Assembly: GCF_023078275.1 (NCBI RefSeq)
Contig: NC_062996.1
Coordinates: 558,001 to 622,000, forward strand
Length of the DNA stretch: 64,000 bases
From: Leguminivora glycinivorella
Lineage: Eukaryota; Arthropoda; Insecta; Lepidoptera; Tortricidae
Direction of reading: 5' to 3'
In this document: positions 1 through 12,000 of the stretch, in pieces
Position numbering within the stretch: the stretch's first letter is position 1
Layout of the letters: each line of letters starts with the position of its first letter
The notes under the pieces: generated by a model
What the model was told of the DNA's origin: nothing
Databases searched by the model: none
The model's input: only the letters and a program-made list of their open reading frames with translations
Made by a program: the position numbers and the translations under genes

Positions 1-29
1 TATTTATTTATTATTTTATTATTTTGAAC

Positions 30-201
30 AAAATTAAAATTTTGAAAAAACCCCCGACCGCGACATCTCTAACGTATATAGATCGATTTTTATGAAACAT
101 GGCTAAGAACACTCCCGATTAACTCAGCTTTCAGACAAAAAAAACTAAATCTAAATCGGTTCATCCATTCGGGAGCTACGATGCCACAGACAGATACACA
201 C

Positions 202-236
<35 letters not shown>

Positions 237-278
237 CGTCAAACTTATAACACCCCGTCGTTTTTGCGTCGGGGGTTA
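30..278 (+). repeat. Dispersed repeat family R (copy 1)
   Basis: Ends are inverted (CCCCCGAC...GTCGGGGG) and the interior has a (CAGA)n run and the conserved block GTTCATCCGTTCGGGAGCTA. The same unit recurs about ten times in this window in both orientations. No coding capacity is seen. The class is unknown to me. Confidence 0.75.
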
Positions 279-342
279 AAAACGCCCGTCTACGGTATTT
301 ATTTAATTTGATTCACAATTTCACTTATCTTTTTTTTTTCAG

Positions 343-420
343 TATCGCCCGCAAGAGAATGAAGTGCAAAACGGGCCTCACAACTTTGGCGAAGGTTTCG
401 CCTTTTCATTTCAAGGTTAA
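343..420 (+). CDS. Putative last coding exon of an unidentified plus-strand gene
   Basis: A strong acceptor (a run of T ending in TTTTTTTTTTCAG at 331-342) is followed by 25 sense codons and TAA at 418-420. AATAAA follows 25 bp after the stop. The encoded tail is polar, then aromatic and glycine rich (motif FGEGFAFSFQG). No family is recognised. A second frame is also open across the acceptor to a TAG near 450, so the reading frame is not certain. If real, the gene lies mostly left of the window and is convergent with Vmat. It could also be a chance acceptor beside a repeat, since sequence at about 465-530 recurs inverted near 13015-13080. Confidence 0.35.
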   Translation, partial: YRPQENEVQNGPHNFGEGFAFSFQG

Positions 421-444
421 CCAGTTAGTTATACAAAAATAGGC

Positions 445-450
445 AATAAA
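445..450 (+). terminator. Candidate polyadenylation signal AATAAA
   Basis: It lies 24 bp after the TAA of the putative exon at 343-420. It is an exact hexamer, but AATAAA is common by chance in DNA this AT-rich. Confidence 0.3.
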
Positions 451-533
451 ATAGGTATTATATTAGGTACTTTAATACATTCACGATAAATTGTGATTGG
501 AAGCTCTGGTTAAGATTTTCGTCCGACTAATAA

Positions 534-742
534 GACACTGGTCTCACCGCGAGCTAGTATAAGCTATGAGCTATCGGCTATAAAAACGAACAAAAGATAA
601 TCATTCCCGTGTAAATAAAAGAGACACGGCGATGTTTATAGTTACTCGCCCAGCGGTGAGCTATCAATATCGCCGTGTCTCTTACCTTTTGTTAGTTTTT
701 ATAGCCGATAGCTCATAGCTTACTAGTTTTAAGACCAGTGCC
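534..742. mobile_element. MITE-A hairpin, PIF/Harbinger-like
   Basis: A near-perfect palindrome of about 210 bp with ends related to GGCACTGGTC and 3-bp TAA/TTA flanks. The interior reads GAGACACGGCGATGTTTATA and its reverse complement. Full copies also lie at 8137-8367 and 63009-63240. TWA target duplications are typical of PIF/Harbinger, so that assignment is inferred. Confidence 0.75.
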
Positions 743-998
743 TTAGCAGTGAGGAAACGCACTGGTAGTTCAGGGCACGTAGCCAAATGCACAAACACTA
801 ACGATAATATTGTTGTCTTTATCGCTCTTCCGTAAATATCTTGTTTAGTGTAACCCGTTCTGATGATGTGTCAATTTTTCTAGTCTCCGACCTATTTTGT
901 GTTCGAATACTTACCTACTACAAAAATATAAAAATAATTTCCTGAATGTAACTATGTATCCTTAAAAAAATATGCAAGGTTTATCTGTTACACCACAA

Positions 999-1216
999 AA
1001 TATATAATAGTACAAGTACAGAAGGCTCCTTTGATGTTCACAAAACGCCGCCATTATCAATTCTTACCTACATTAAAAAACGGACCGCACGCGAGCAGCC
1101 GACATTGAATTCTATTGTGCTGCTCGAATGTCGTCGCCACTAAATGGGCCGCGAACTCGCGGCCGCCGTCATGTACCTGTAGTACGGCGATAGAATCGCG
1201 GAGTGAGCCGCCCCTG
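999..1216 (+). repeat. Dispersed repeat family S (GCGGCCGC-containing)
   Basis: It runs from ATAATAGTACAAGTACAGAA to GAGTGAGCCGCCCCTG and has a GC-rich centre (CGCGAACTCGCGGCCGCC). Other copies are at 30733-30958 (inverted) and, interrupted, within 14245-14770. No ORF. Confidence 0.7.
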
Positions 1217-1463
1217 GTTACACTGAGCTATAAATTACTTAATATTTATAATGACTTATAATATTTCAGTCATATTGTTACTAGAAACTAATCTAACGTT
1301 TACTTTTCGAAAGTCCGCGTTCCTTGGAACAGGCGAGATATATTCATTTAGTAGGCGAGATATAACCGTAAGTGACCATACCTGTGTACGTAGATAATTT
1401 TAATTAAAATAAAATTGTGATTTTTACTTCTTTGTTTTATTTTATTTCATTTTATTTTAAAAC
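1217..1463. other. Unassigned AT-rich DNA
   Basis: No open frame, hairpin or window-internal repeat was recognised here. Confidence 0.4.
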
Positions 1464-1575
1464 TAGATTTTTCCTGCGGCTTCGCGTTAGAAAGAAACAA
1501 TCTCTTCAACTATCTCCACTTAAAAAACACTTTTTTTTTTAAACTCCGTTTTGCCGTGCAAGATGGACAAACAAT
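1464..1575 (+). repeat. SINE-like family G fragment
   Basis: Contains CTGCGGCTTCGCGTTAGAAA, CTTCAACTATCTCCACTTAA and TCCGTTTTGCCGTG, shared with 6577-6970, 15790-15962 and 49940-50090. Confidence 0.6.
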
Positions 1576-1690
1576 TTTTTATACTACGTCGGTGGCAAAC
1601 AAGAATACGGTCCGTCTAATGGACGCCTGCAACTCATGGAGTATCAAGCTGCATGCCTCTTCTAACAGACTGCTTATTACGTTTTTAAAA
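1576..1690 (-). repeat. Repeat family Z fragment
   Basis: TACTACGTCGGTGGCAAACA and GGACGCCTGCAACTC are the reverse complement of blocks at 37716-37815, 56092-56185 and 63352-63435. Confidence 0.5.
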
Positions 1691-1734
1691 AATATTCATT
1701 GAATAAAACAATAATATAGTTCATATACCCACAT

Positions 1735-1740
1735 TTTATT
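1735..1740 (-). terminator. Candidate Vmat polyadenylation signal
   Basis: TTTATT on the plus strand reads AATAAA on the minus strand. It lies at the left edge of the homogeneous AT-rich block that follows the Vmat stop, where repeat-rich sequence begins. Position-based inference only; many similar hexamers lie in the block. Confidence 0.3.
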
Positions 1741-4700
1741 AAAACAACACCCCAACACAATTCAATACATCCATTAATATAACCACTACAAAAATTGTAC
1801 ATACATTTTATATATTGTTTTCTAAGCGACTCAAAACCAGTTATCCATGGACAGGACTAGATATCTCATAACCTACAATAATCCAAATATCTATAGAAAA
1901 TACAATATAAACACAATTTATATTCAAAATATAAACATATCACAATTTATATTTCGTAAAATATCAACAAACGCATGTATTTTTATAGTAAAAAAATATA
2001 ATGGACGAGAAAAAAAATAAAGCAATATTTTTAACTACATAGTGATATTTAATTTTAAAAAGCTTCAAAATATCACTAAAACATCACATATATTTTATTA
2101 TTCTAAGAATATGATGAGAAAAATTTCACTACCTATTAAAATATATAATATGTTATAATCTTAATATATAGAATAGCGATATTTTACAGAGGTTTCAGTT
2201 TATTACTAACATACACTTTTCAGCTCAAGGCTCTTGTACTAATATTATTTATTATAACTAGATTGATAATTATAATATATTTGTTATATTAGTGATAGTC
2301 TATATATGTCATATAGTACATAATCTGTACAATATTAAAAAATCTAAAGTAATCAAGGCAAAAAACGTAATGTAACACTTATATAAATGATTCTTTTTTC
2401 TCTCTAAATTATACTCTAGGTATACGTATCATAATCAGAGTTATAATGATTATAAATCAAATTTATAAACAGAGGACCCAAATCCAGTTACTAGTATAGC
2501 TAATAAAATATTTAATTTATTTAAAAATATAATCATCAAATACGAATGTTAAAATATGAGTGAAAATGGTTTGATTAAACTATTTACGTTGTGTCATAAA
2601 TTTAAAGTAAAATAGTATATAATGATAAATACAAATGATTCAATATAATAATTATAATATAATCAATTGGATAAAAATATTATTATAAATATTTAGTGAT
2701 AAAACTTCAAAAGTATTTTAAACGAACAAAAAAAGTAATGTCGATAAACAAATAAATTCTCTTCTAAGAATATTATGATTTAAAAATTTGATGAAAAAGA
2801 TTCAGATTGTGAAATGATGGAATGAAAATAGTTAAATATGTTTAATGCCATATGCTCATATGTATATATACTCTATAATCTATGTACCTATTGTATATAC
2901 AGAGCATGCAAACTACCATTATATCTAAAACTGGAAGATTATGTGATTAAATATGTTTGAGATATATATTTCCAGCTTATTCTTGCTAATTTTATTTATT
3001 ACTAGAATATTTTAAGAGGACACATGTTCGGCGACGATATTATACCTACTTCATCTTAAAATTAATTACTTAAATGAATAATAATATATAATAAATAGAA
3101 TAAATAAATCGGTTTTGTTTGTTATGCAAAATTATAATTGATGATTACTATAATAATCAAACGAAAACAGGAAGTTAAGCAAGATCATAGTAAATTTGTA
3201 CTGGTATCATATGCCTTTGGGCACTGAGTCTGCTTTTTGTTTTAAAGAACGTAGTATTTCTTTGAGAAATAAAATAAAATAAACAAAGAAAAAATAAATG
3301 GAATGGACCATATTTTTATCACTTCCCTTCAAACTGCCTGAGCAGCCATACACAGGCAATTTTGCTTTAAAATTATGAAACTTTTTTATTTATAACATTT
3401 TTTTTAAATAAAAAATTAAATTGATACTTGACGACTTGGACCTTAAGGTGACAATCTGACCATTTGATTATGTCTTAAAATTATGAAAAAATATTGAGTC
3501 CATCCCATTTTATAATTATATGTTAACTATACCTATATACAACTAGTACACATATTTTAAGTATATTAAAAGCTCTATTCTCTACTACCTAGAAGCGTTT
3601 ATCAGTAATACGAGTTTGGTTATAGGTATATATTTTTATATATTTTGATTCGATGTATTGAAAAACATTTGAACTGAGAAACATTTAGTTTTTTTTACGT
3701 TTACTTTTTTGTAGAGTCGTGAACTTTTGAGTTACTCATAGAACTGCATATATGTGATTTTATTTCCTAAGATATAATTTTATTAGCTTATATTAAAATC
3801 TTAGAATAAATGCTACACATCTAGGTAGGCATGCATTTATTTTTAATAACTATTAATGTGATATTAATGAAATATTTAATTTTATACGCGTGTGAATGAT
3901 TGATAAAAAAACATTCATATTTGATGATTATAATTGTTAAAAATAAAATATATTGCTATAAACTTCAGCGTAGGTACAATAAGTATACAAGTTTTTTAAA
4001 TAAATTTATGACATAATGTAGATGATAATGTGAATATTATAGATTTTTTAGATTATAGTGATTGAATGAAAGCTTTTATTGCCTTTTTATTTACAAATAT
4101 CTTATGTAAGCTCAAAAAATATCACTCAAAATTAAATTCTACTTGTCTTTGGTCCGTCACCCAAATATTTTTCAAAATATTTGTAAAGAAAAATATAAAA
4201 AGTGCGTTATTTAACATGTGTAGGTACCGAACGAAATATTTTATTGTCTTTTTATTACAAAAAGTAAATAAGGTTCAATTTATTATTGCCTACAAGACTA
4301 TACGCATGTAGATATATTGTCAATTTATAGTCATCATAATAATATTTTACTGAAAAATTATTTTTATCTAAAGTTCAGTATGAATATTACTCATACTACA
4401 TATTATCAATCGCAAATACACTTACATATTATTGCATTATTTCGTTTGTATTTTCAGTAAAATATACTACGTCTTTATAATTTTATTGTCTATAAAACAC
4501 ATACATAAAGTCATACTATTAAGGTTAAATATAACGTCAATTAACATAATTATACATATTTAATAATAAGAAACATATTGTCCAAGTCACACATGCAAAA
4601 CCATACATTTATATATATGTGACATAAATAGCGCAATAACTAATAAATATTAATTCAATAAATGAACACCCAGATTGCCTGTAGATAGAAATTAAGATTT

Positions 4701-6010
4701 GAAAATACAGACATTAATCAATATTATTTTTATTTATTCTTCAGACATTAGACAGTATACACTGTGGGCCTGAATAACCCGAAAGATTTTAACAGTGTAT
4801 TCCTGACCACATTTAGAGACCATAATGACCGATAAACTTTTCTGGATATCGCCTAGTTTCAGAGTTATTACCAATTGAAAAAAAAAACTTATTGTTATAA
4901 TTGTTACTCAGTAAAAAGGCCTTTTTAACGGCGTTGATGCCATTATGGAGAATGATGATATCTGAATGATGAGAGATGCCAAAAAGTGAGAAGTAAAACT
5001 AGAATAACGTTCAAACTTATTTAAAGTGCCAGTATTATGAATTAAAATTACTTTTTATATGAAAATACATTTAAAAATTTGTCCATAAATTACAAAAGTC
5101 GTATAATTTTTTTTACGTTTTGACATCAAAAACGTGCAGTAAAAATCTTTCGGGTTTTTCAGGCCCATGGTATATTATATTGCATTGGCAAAATTTAGTG
5201 ACGGATAGGGAGTTCTTATATCGATAATTTTAACTGTCGATGATTTTCTCCAATACTAGTAAGCACACTGCAACTTTCTTAGTGTAGAGGTATTTATAGG
5301 TTTAAAAAAAAACGAAGTCGCTAAAAATATACAAAGCATTTTTTAATGATTTCTAGGTTAGAAAAAAGTAACTTAAGTTAGAAAAACGGTTTTCAATTCA
5401 GATTTGGCGTAATTTATAAAAATAAATTTTAAAATACGATCATCAGTAGGTATACTAAAAAATACATTTTATTTGAGTTCATTAATATAGGAACTCACTA
5501 CCTATCATTAAAATTTACCAATGCAATTCTGATATAATATGTTAACTATTAGTGTATATTATATATTAGTGTAGACATACATGTCATACATAATATCTTC
5601 CACAGATATGTTTGGCATATACAGACACCCTGACTAGAAGGCTATATTTAATCGTATATCGAAATATATACCAATAGGTATTTACATACACATATTCGAG
5701 AAAATTGGTCGAAACTATGAAGATAGATAGTTGAAATATATCGAAGAAATATATAGCTACTTCCTTGGGCAATATAGGCCATATATTTGGTCTCATTCAC
5801 ACTTTTTTTTATATAAACACTCCTTAGACGTCTCTAAACCTACTAAGCAAACCCCTTAAAATAAAAATATTGGCACATGTCACTTAAAAAGTATTCATGA
5901 TTTAAACCTACATGGCTGAAACCTTCATGGTCTCAGTCAGAAATAAAAAAAAAAACTTTTGACGAAAGAAACATGATGGCGGGCGGTCAAGATGGCGGCA
6001 AAATAGTTGT
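1741..6010 (-). other. Probable long 3' UTR of Vmat
   Basis: About 4.3 kb of very AT-rich sequence directly after the Vmat stop codon. No credible coding exon lies on either strand (the longest open stretches are 70-80 codons of low-complexity Lys/Ile/Phe/Tyr protein). Unlike the rest of the window it is nearly free of recognisable dispersed repeats, the exception being a MITE at 4766-5166. Long neuronal 3' UTRs are common in insects, so I infer an extended UTR, perhaps with several polyadenylation sites. It could also be partly intergenic DNA. Confidence 0.4.
4766..5166. mobile_element. MITE inside the presumed Vmat 3' UTR
   Basis: Terminal inverted repeats of about 25 bp: GGGCCTGAATAACCCGAAAG at the left and its near-perfect reverse complement ending at 5166. 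About 400 bp, no ORF. No clear target duplication is visible. Confidence 0.65.
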
Positions 6011-6076
6011 TTATTCTTCTTCCTCGTTTTGGTAGCTTACGTAGCGAACTGATGATTTGTCGCTTATTATTAGGCT
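6011..6076 (-). CDS. Vmat: Vmat exon 12 (C-terminal tail, residues 461-481)
   Basis: The acceptor TTTTCCAG (77-84 side) precedes AGC CTA ATA. It encodes a short cytosolic tail with VRYVSYQNEEEE then TAA, characteristic of insect VMAT ends. SLII completes an acidic dileucine-like signal begun in exon 11. It starts in phase 0, matching the end of exon 11. The acidic run of four Glu precedes the stop. Confidence 0.9.
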   Translation of the reverse strand, partial: SLIISDKSSVRYVSYQNEEEE

Positions 6077-9000
6077 CTGGAAAATATTTTTTAATTAATA
6101 TCAATATTCACGTAGTTTTGAATTTTTTTTACATCAATCAAACACAAAAATTTTCTAAAATATTTTTAATTCTGCCTATAAAGTACCAATGAAGTAGAAA
6201 AATCTGGAAACATTGTTTGCAGGTCTACCATATTTAATAGATAGATAAACAGATAAAATAAATTACGATCTTGTTACCACAATTTTTTTTTAACTTAAAA
6301 AAAAAAGATCCCGGTGAATTGAGAACTTCCTCGTTTTCTTGAGGTCGGTTAAAAAGCGACTCAACTCATGACGGGGTCAACTGAAGTATGTTGTTGTTGT
6401 GTGTTGCGTTGTACTTACCTGCTTCTCATCTCTCGCTGGCGGCGAGCGAAGCAGTAGCAAACATGGCGCGTACGCGAAGTTGAGGACGGCGATGATGACC
6501 AGCATCCACTCGAAGCCGATGCTGTTTACCAAGGTACCGGAGAATGCAGGACCTGAAAAATAAGATTTTATAACAAACTAGCTTCTGCCCGCGGCTTAGT
6601 ATGCACAGTAGCTAGATTTCATATATTGTTTGCTTAGCTTTTTGTGACTGTGTAAATATTGCAAATAGTTTTTATTGCATGCTTTGCATGACCCAAAATA
6701 TTGTAGGTACACCAGAAATGGTAGACTGCGGAAAAGATACGATTATTATTATTTATGACATCTTTTATATTTTTTACCTGTGGTCTGACAATAAATCATT
6801 TCATTTCATTTCGCTCGCTATAGAAAGAGACAAAAAGTGGCCTATGTCACTCTCCATCCCTTCAACTATCTCCACCTAAAGAATCACATCAATTCGCCGC
6901 TCCGTTTTGCCGTGAAAGACGGACAAACAAACAGACACACACACTTTCCCATTTATAATATTAGTATGGATTAATGATAGAAAGCGCATTATTTAAAGCC
7001 TGCGTGCGTAGCCGAATGGCACAAACGCTTACGAAACGCTCACGAAACGAAACGCTCGTACTTAGAAATTCAACTGTTAGTGGTTAGTTTTGTATAAGTG
7101 ATGGTGCATGTTGATGAATAGTTATAAGTATTTAATATAAGAGTGCATAACCTCGCCGTTAAACTTTGGTTTGGCGAAATTGTAGCTGTAAGCATCTTTA
7201 TAGTGTTATTAGCATGGACTTTCAATAGGGACTGAGCTCACACTTTTTTTGCCATACTAAATTGAACTTTATCACCGGTGCAGAAAGGCGTTCTTATCAG
7301 ACTAGTAAAAGTGTGTCCACATGAGAGGGTCAAAGTTGGGGCTGGTGTCCCTCTCGCACGTGTGACCAGTGTTAAAGAGATTACTATAGTAGTAGTATTT
7401 TTACCTGTATGATAACTAAGTTTATAAACTTCTTAAATTATTTTTGTATTATATCGAGGCAAGGATATTAATACCTTGTAACGAATTGGTAAGTCATTAT
7501 TATGAAGCCATAAAACCAAAGATTTGCGCAATAAAAAAAACCTTTAATTCGATATTAGTAGATTTGGTAGTAACTTTGAATATTGACTGGTATCCCCAAA
7601 TAATGACAGTGATGACGTCATTCAAATGATTTTGACAGGGGCAATAAGTGCGAGAGGGACACCAGCCCCAACTTTACCCTCTCATGTGGACACACTTTTT
7701 GGCCTAACAACTCAATCTAGCTTAATAATATATAAATTATATATCTATGGTTATTAGAAATAAATAAAAAAAAAAAGATATCTTTATCTATCGCTCGTGC
7801 GTATTGGCGCGATGAAGCCAGATTACCTTTCGCTGCGTTTCGTTTTCGTTTCGCGTCGTAGAAATACCATTCGGCTACGGAGCCTGGTTCATTAGAACTA
7901 TTTTCATCATACTATAAATCAGCCTTGCCTGTGTGGTGACGGGGCGTGATTGTATGTATGTATGTATGTATGTATGTACCATAAATCAGAATAACAGCGC
8001 CCTCCTGACAGTCATATATTTATATCCATATTCAGCCTTTACATTCAGCAGTGCGAAGTCTGACCTTGCATTCAACAGCTGACTTGATCCTCTAGGATCG
8101 AGCACCCGACATTCTGGCGCGCGGAGCGCGGTCTTAGGCACTGGTCCCGCCGCGAGCTAGTAAGCTATGAGCTATCGGCTATAAAAACGAACAAAAGATA
8201 AGTACTCCCGTGCAAATAAAAGAGACACGGCGATTTTGATAGCTCACCGCTGGGCGAGTAGCTATAAACATCGCCGTGTCTCTTTTATTTGCGCGGGAGT
8301 GATTATCTTTTGTTCATTTTTATAGCCGATAGCTCATAGCTTACTAGCTCGCGGTGGGACCAGTGCCTTATATTTGGCAGTATAGTATACCCGAGCCAGT
8401 ACAGTCGGGCGCAGCCCGACATAAAAGCGCCCGCAGCGCGCCTTTTCATTCAAGAAGAAGAAGAGGAAGAGGACAACACCCCCACACCACACTGAACACC
8501 AACATCGCCACCACCACCACGCCCACGCTAGCCCGAGCTGCGGGTCGCCTTCACTGCGGCCCCGAACCTGGCCCCGCTCAAACGGTATCACCGGGCTAGG
8601 GGTCGAGGGGTTGTATAACGGCCGGATCGCCAAGTCGTCCCCAAATAGACGGCATCAGACCGCCCCACAGGGATGGGGCGCGCCCCGACACAGCCCCCAC
8701 AGCGCCCAGCGCGGAAGGGTCCACTCACACCCCCAGCAGGGGTGTCAAACGAAAACTCACCACCACCTTTTCATTTAATTCGGCAGTGCATTCACCAGTT
8801 CATTGACCCTGTTACCTACATGTAGGATCGGGCACAACCCGACTTTCTGGCGCACGGAACGCGCTTTTAAATTCAGCAGTACACCCGACTCAGTAGAGTC
8901 GGGTGCAGCCCAACATTCAATTCAATTCGACGTACAATCAGCTACAAAAGTGCATGGCGAATTTATCAATGAATTCATTCATAATTTCTCTATGCAATTT

Positions 9001-12000
9001 TGCAGGTCATCGTACATTTAGCAGTGCGAAGTCTGACCTTATATTCATAGACTCACTTGACCTTGACGCAGCGCGCTTTTACATTAAGCACTTTTAAGAG
9101 GATACGGTAGCAAAAATGCTAAAATGGAAAGGAGCTTCTCTTTCAACTTGGGAATTTTAGTTAAATATACAAGTGTTATTAACTAGATTTATCGAAAAAA
9201 AATTGTCCATTAAGAACAACTCAGTCAAAAGATATTTCAAAAAATCTTTAAAATCGAGGTTCCGCTCTCGACTCTTTCCTCCTTCAAAACTTAATCAATC
9301 GGAACGAAATTTGAGAATCTGAATAACAATGAAATAATCTATGTCGGACCGTTTAGCTTTTTTGGTTAATTGTTACCAATCTTGAGTATCACACCTTTTT
9401 TGCGCAACAATGAAAAAGGCCGTTTTTGGAAATTTTTGATTGGCTCTGAGTCTTTTAAAAAGCAGAATATCAAAAAAATCAAAACGGTCCGACACAGATA
9501 AAAATAATAACAATCTGTGTTGAAAAAATCATTGCTCTATCTTCAAAAACCAGGGAGGAAATAGTCGAGAGCGTTTGTATGGAGAATTGACTACCGTATC
9601 GTCTTAGCAGGGCACTTTGATCCTGTCCTAATCTCGACAATCTGGCGCACGGAGCTCGCTCTTATATTCAGCAGAACACCCGACCCAATGGTTAGGCGAG
9701 CGCGCACAGCGCGCTTTTAGATTCAGCGCCTTAGATTCACCAGTCCACTTGACCCTGTAGGGTTGGGCGCAGCCCGACATTCACGTACATTTAGCAGTGC
9801 GAAGTCTGACCTTAAGCTCACATAAGCATAAGATTCATAAGCTCACTTGATCCTGTAGTTTTACATTAAGCGGGGCACTTGATCCTGTAGGGTAGGGCGC
9901 AGCCCGACATTCAAGCGCGTGCAGCGTGCTCTCTCATTTAGTAGTGTTAAGCTTGACCTTCATTAGCTACATTCATTCGAGTGCGGCAAGCGCGTTCTTA
10001 AATTCAGCGATACGAAGCCTGACCTTCTGGACTGGATTTGTCAGTATTTCAAGGTTGTACTCACCCACAGCATACCCCATGCAGAAAGCCGTGTCCCCTA
10101 TAGCGTAGACGGACCCATATACCGCGGCGTGCCGGATGTCCACTAGAAAGCCCAGGCCCCGTAGCCGAATGGCATTTCTCCGAAGCGAAACAAAAGCGAA
10201 ACGCCGCTGGCTCTGTCGCGCCAATACGCAAGCGCGATAGAGATAGATATCTACTAGCGTTTCGTTTCGTGAGCGTTTGTGCCATTCGGCTACGCACCCA
10301 GCTCCGCTAGAATCTATCATGCCGATGCGAGCCTGGCGGCGTGAGCAGGACAGAGCGCACTACAGTGTAGCTGGCTCGCTCTAAATACTGTTCTAACTTA
10401 CCTATATTCTAAGAAAAAGCCACTATGCTTCTTTAGGAACGATTTGTTAAATTTTTCGCTTTTTCAGGGTCAGAGTATACTAACCCACCCATGCAGAAAC
10501 GCGGTAGAAAGAGACAATAGAATGATTCGATAAGGAAGGATTTTTTAAAGTCGCGTTTTCACAAGAAGATTTTCTCCCAATGAGTGTTTTTTTTTAATTT
10601 AGTCGCTTTTTCAAGGTCAGAGTATACTAACGCACAGCACGAGGAACTATTTGTTGAATTTTCCGATTTTTTTAGTCACTCACCCACAGCGTACCCCAAG
10701 CAGAAAGCCGTGTCTCCTATAGCGTAGACGGAGCCATACACCGCGGCGTGTCGGATGTCCACTAAAAAGCCCAATTCCGGCATCATACTGGAATCCACCA
10801 TGCCAATGGCGAATCCTAGTCCGGCGTTGGGTATGATCAGATGCTCGAGCTTGCGGGCCATGGGGATCTGGGGGGTAAAAAGGGGAAAAAAGCCATTAAG
10901 AGGGTGCGCCCACGGGTGACTTTTCGATGCGACTTTTTTGTCCCGACTATGGGCTGAAAGTGTGCTCACAAAGCGACACAACTTTTCATACAAAATATGT
11001 CAATGCGACAAAAAAGTTGCAGTTGCCCTCTAAAAGTTGAAAAAGACACCAACTGTGGCCTATTTTACAATATCATGGATTAAATATAAGATCATACCAT
11101 CCCATACATTAAAATGCGACCGCCTAAGAACACGCATTACACTACACCACACATAGGTGGCGAATTATATATATTTTTTCACCACACCAACTGGTAAAGG
11201 CTTACTTTGCTATTCGAAAACAGATAGCAAAATGGCATTTTATCCACAAGAGTGCAAAGTAATTTCATACAATTTTTAACTAAATGTATTAAGCTGGCTG
11301 GTAGAATTTACCTATAATTGATGATTTTGAATCATACATTTTGAATAGATTGATGAATTTGATTTAGTTTGATGTTTTATAGTCAGTAGTTGGTGTGGTG
11401 AAAAATTTTGTGTTTCACTCGGTGGCAAAGTTTGTTTAACCTTCGTGCCTTGAAGCCCTCGCAACGCTCAAGATTCCACTTTTTGAACCACTCGCTCCGC
11501 TCGCGGTTCAATATTGGAATCTTTCGCTTGCTCGGGTATCAATATTGGCACGTGCGGTTAAACAACAACTTTGCCCCCTTGTAAAACAAATAACTATTTT
11601 TATAATATATATATATTTATGTTTCCTCGTATTTGTGCTGAAACTTGAGCAGTTTCAAGTGCTCCGCCTATCCCTTTTGGGAACACATTCATGAGTGTAT
11701 GTAGTTTAAGGAACTCACCAGGATAAGACAGACGCCGATGATGATTAGTCCAGAGCAGGCGGCTAACCAGCGACCCATCTTATGTCCGAGCGGCCCGAAC
11801 AGGTTAGTCCCTGCAAACAAATTGACATTTTAATCGTAAGCCAGTTGCAGAATACAGGCAGGCAATTATGGTCACGCGATAAATGATAAAACATCTGGAC
11901 GTATACGCACTTACTAATAGTGCGATAGGGACGGCCTGATATTTTATCGTCTATCGCGCGACCATGCTACCCGTGAAGAATACAATAGTTATTTGTTATA

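Noticed and set aside
8334..8633. Overlapping open frames of 81-99 codons on both strands
   Set aside because: Low-complexity Pro/Arg/Trp protein in a GC-rich repeat block; no motif, no start context.
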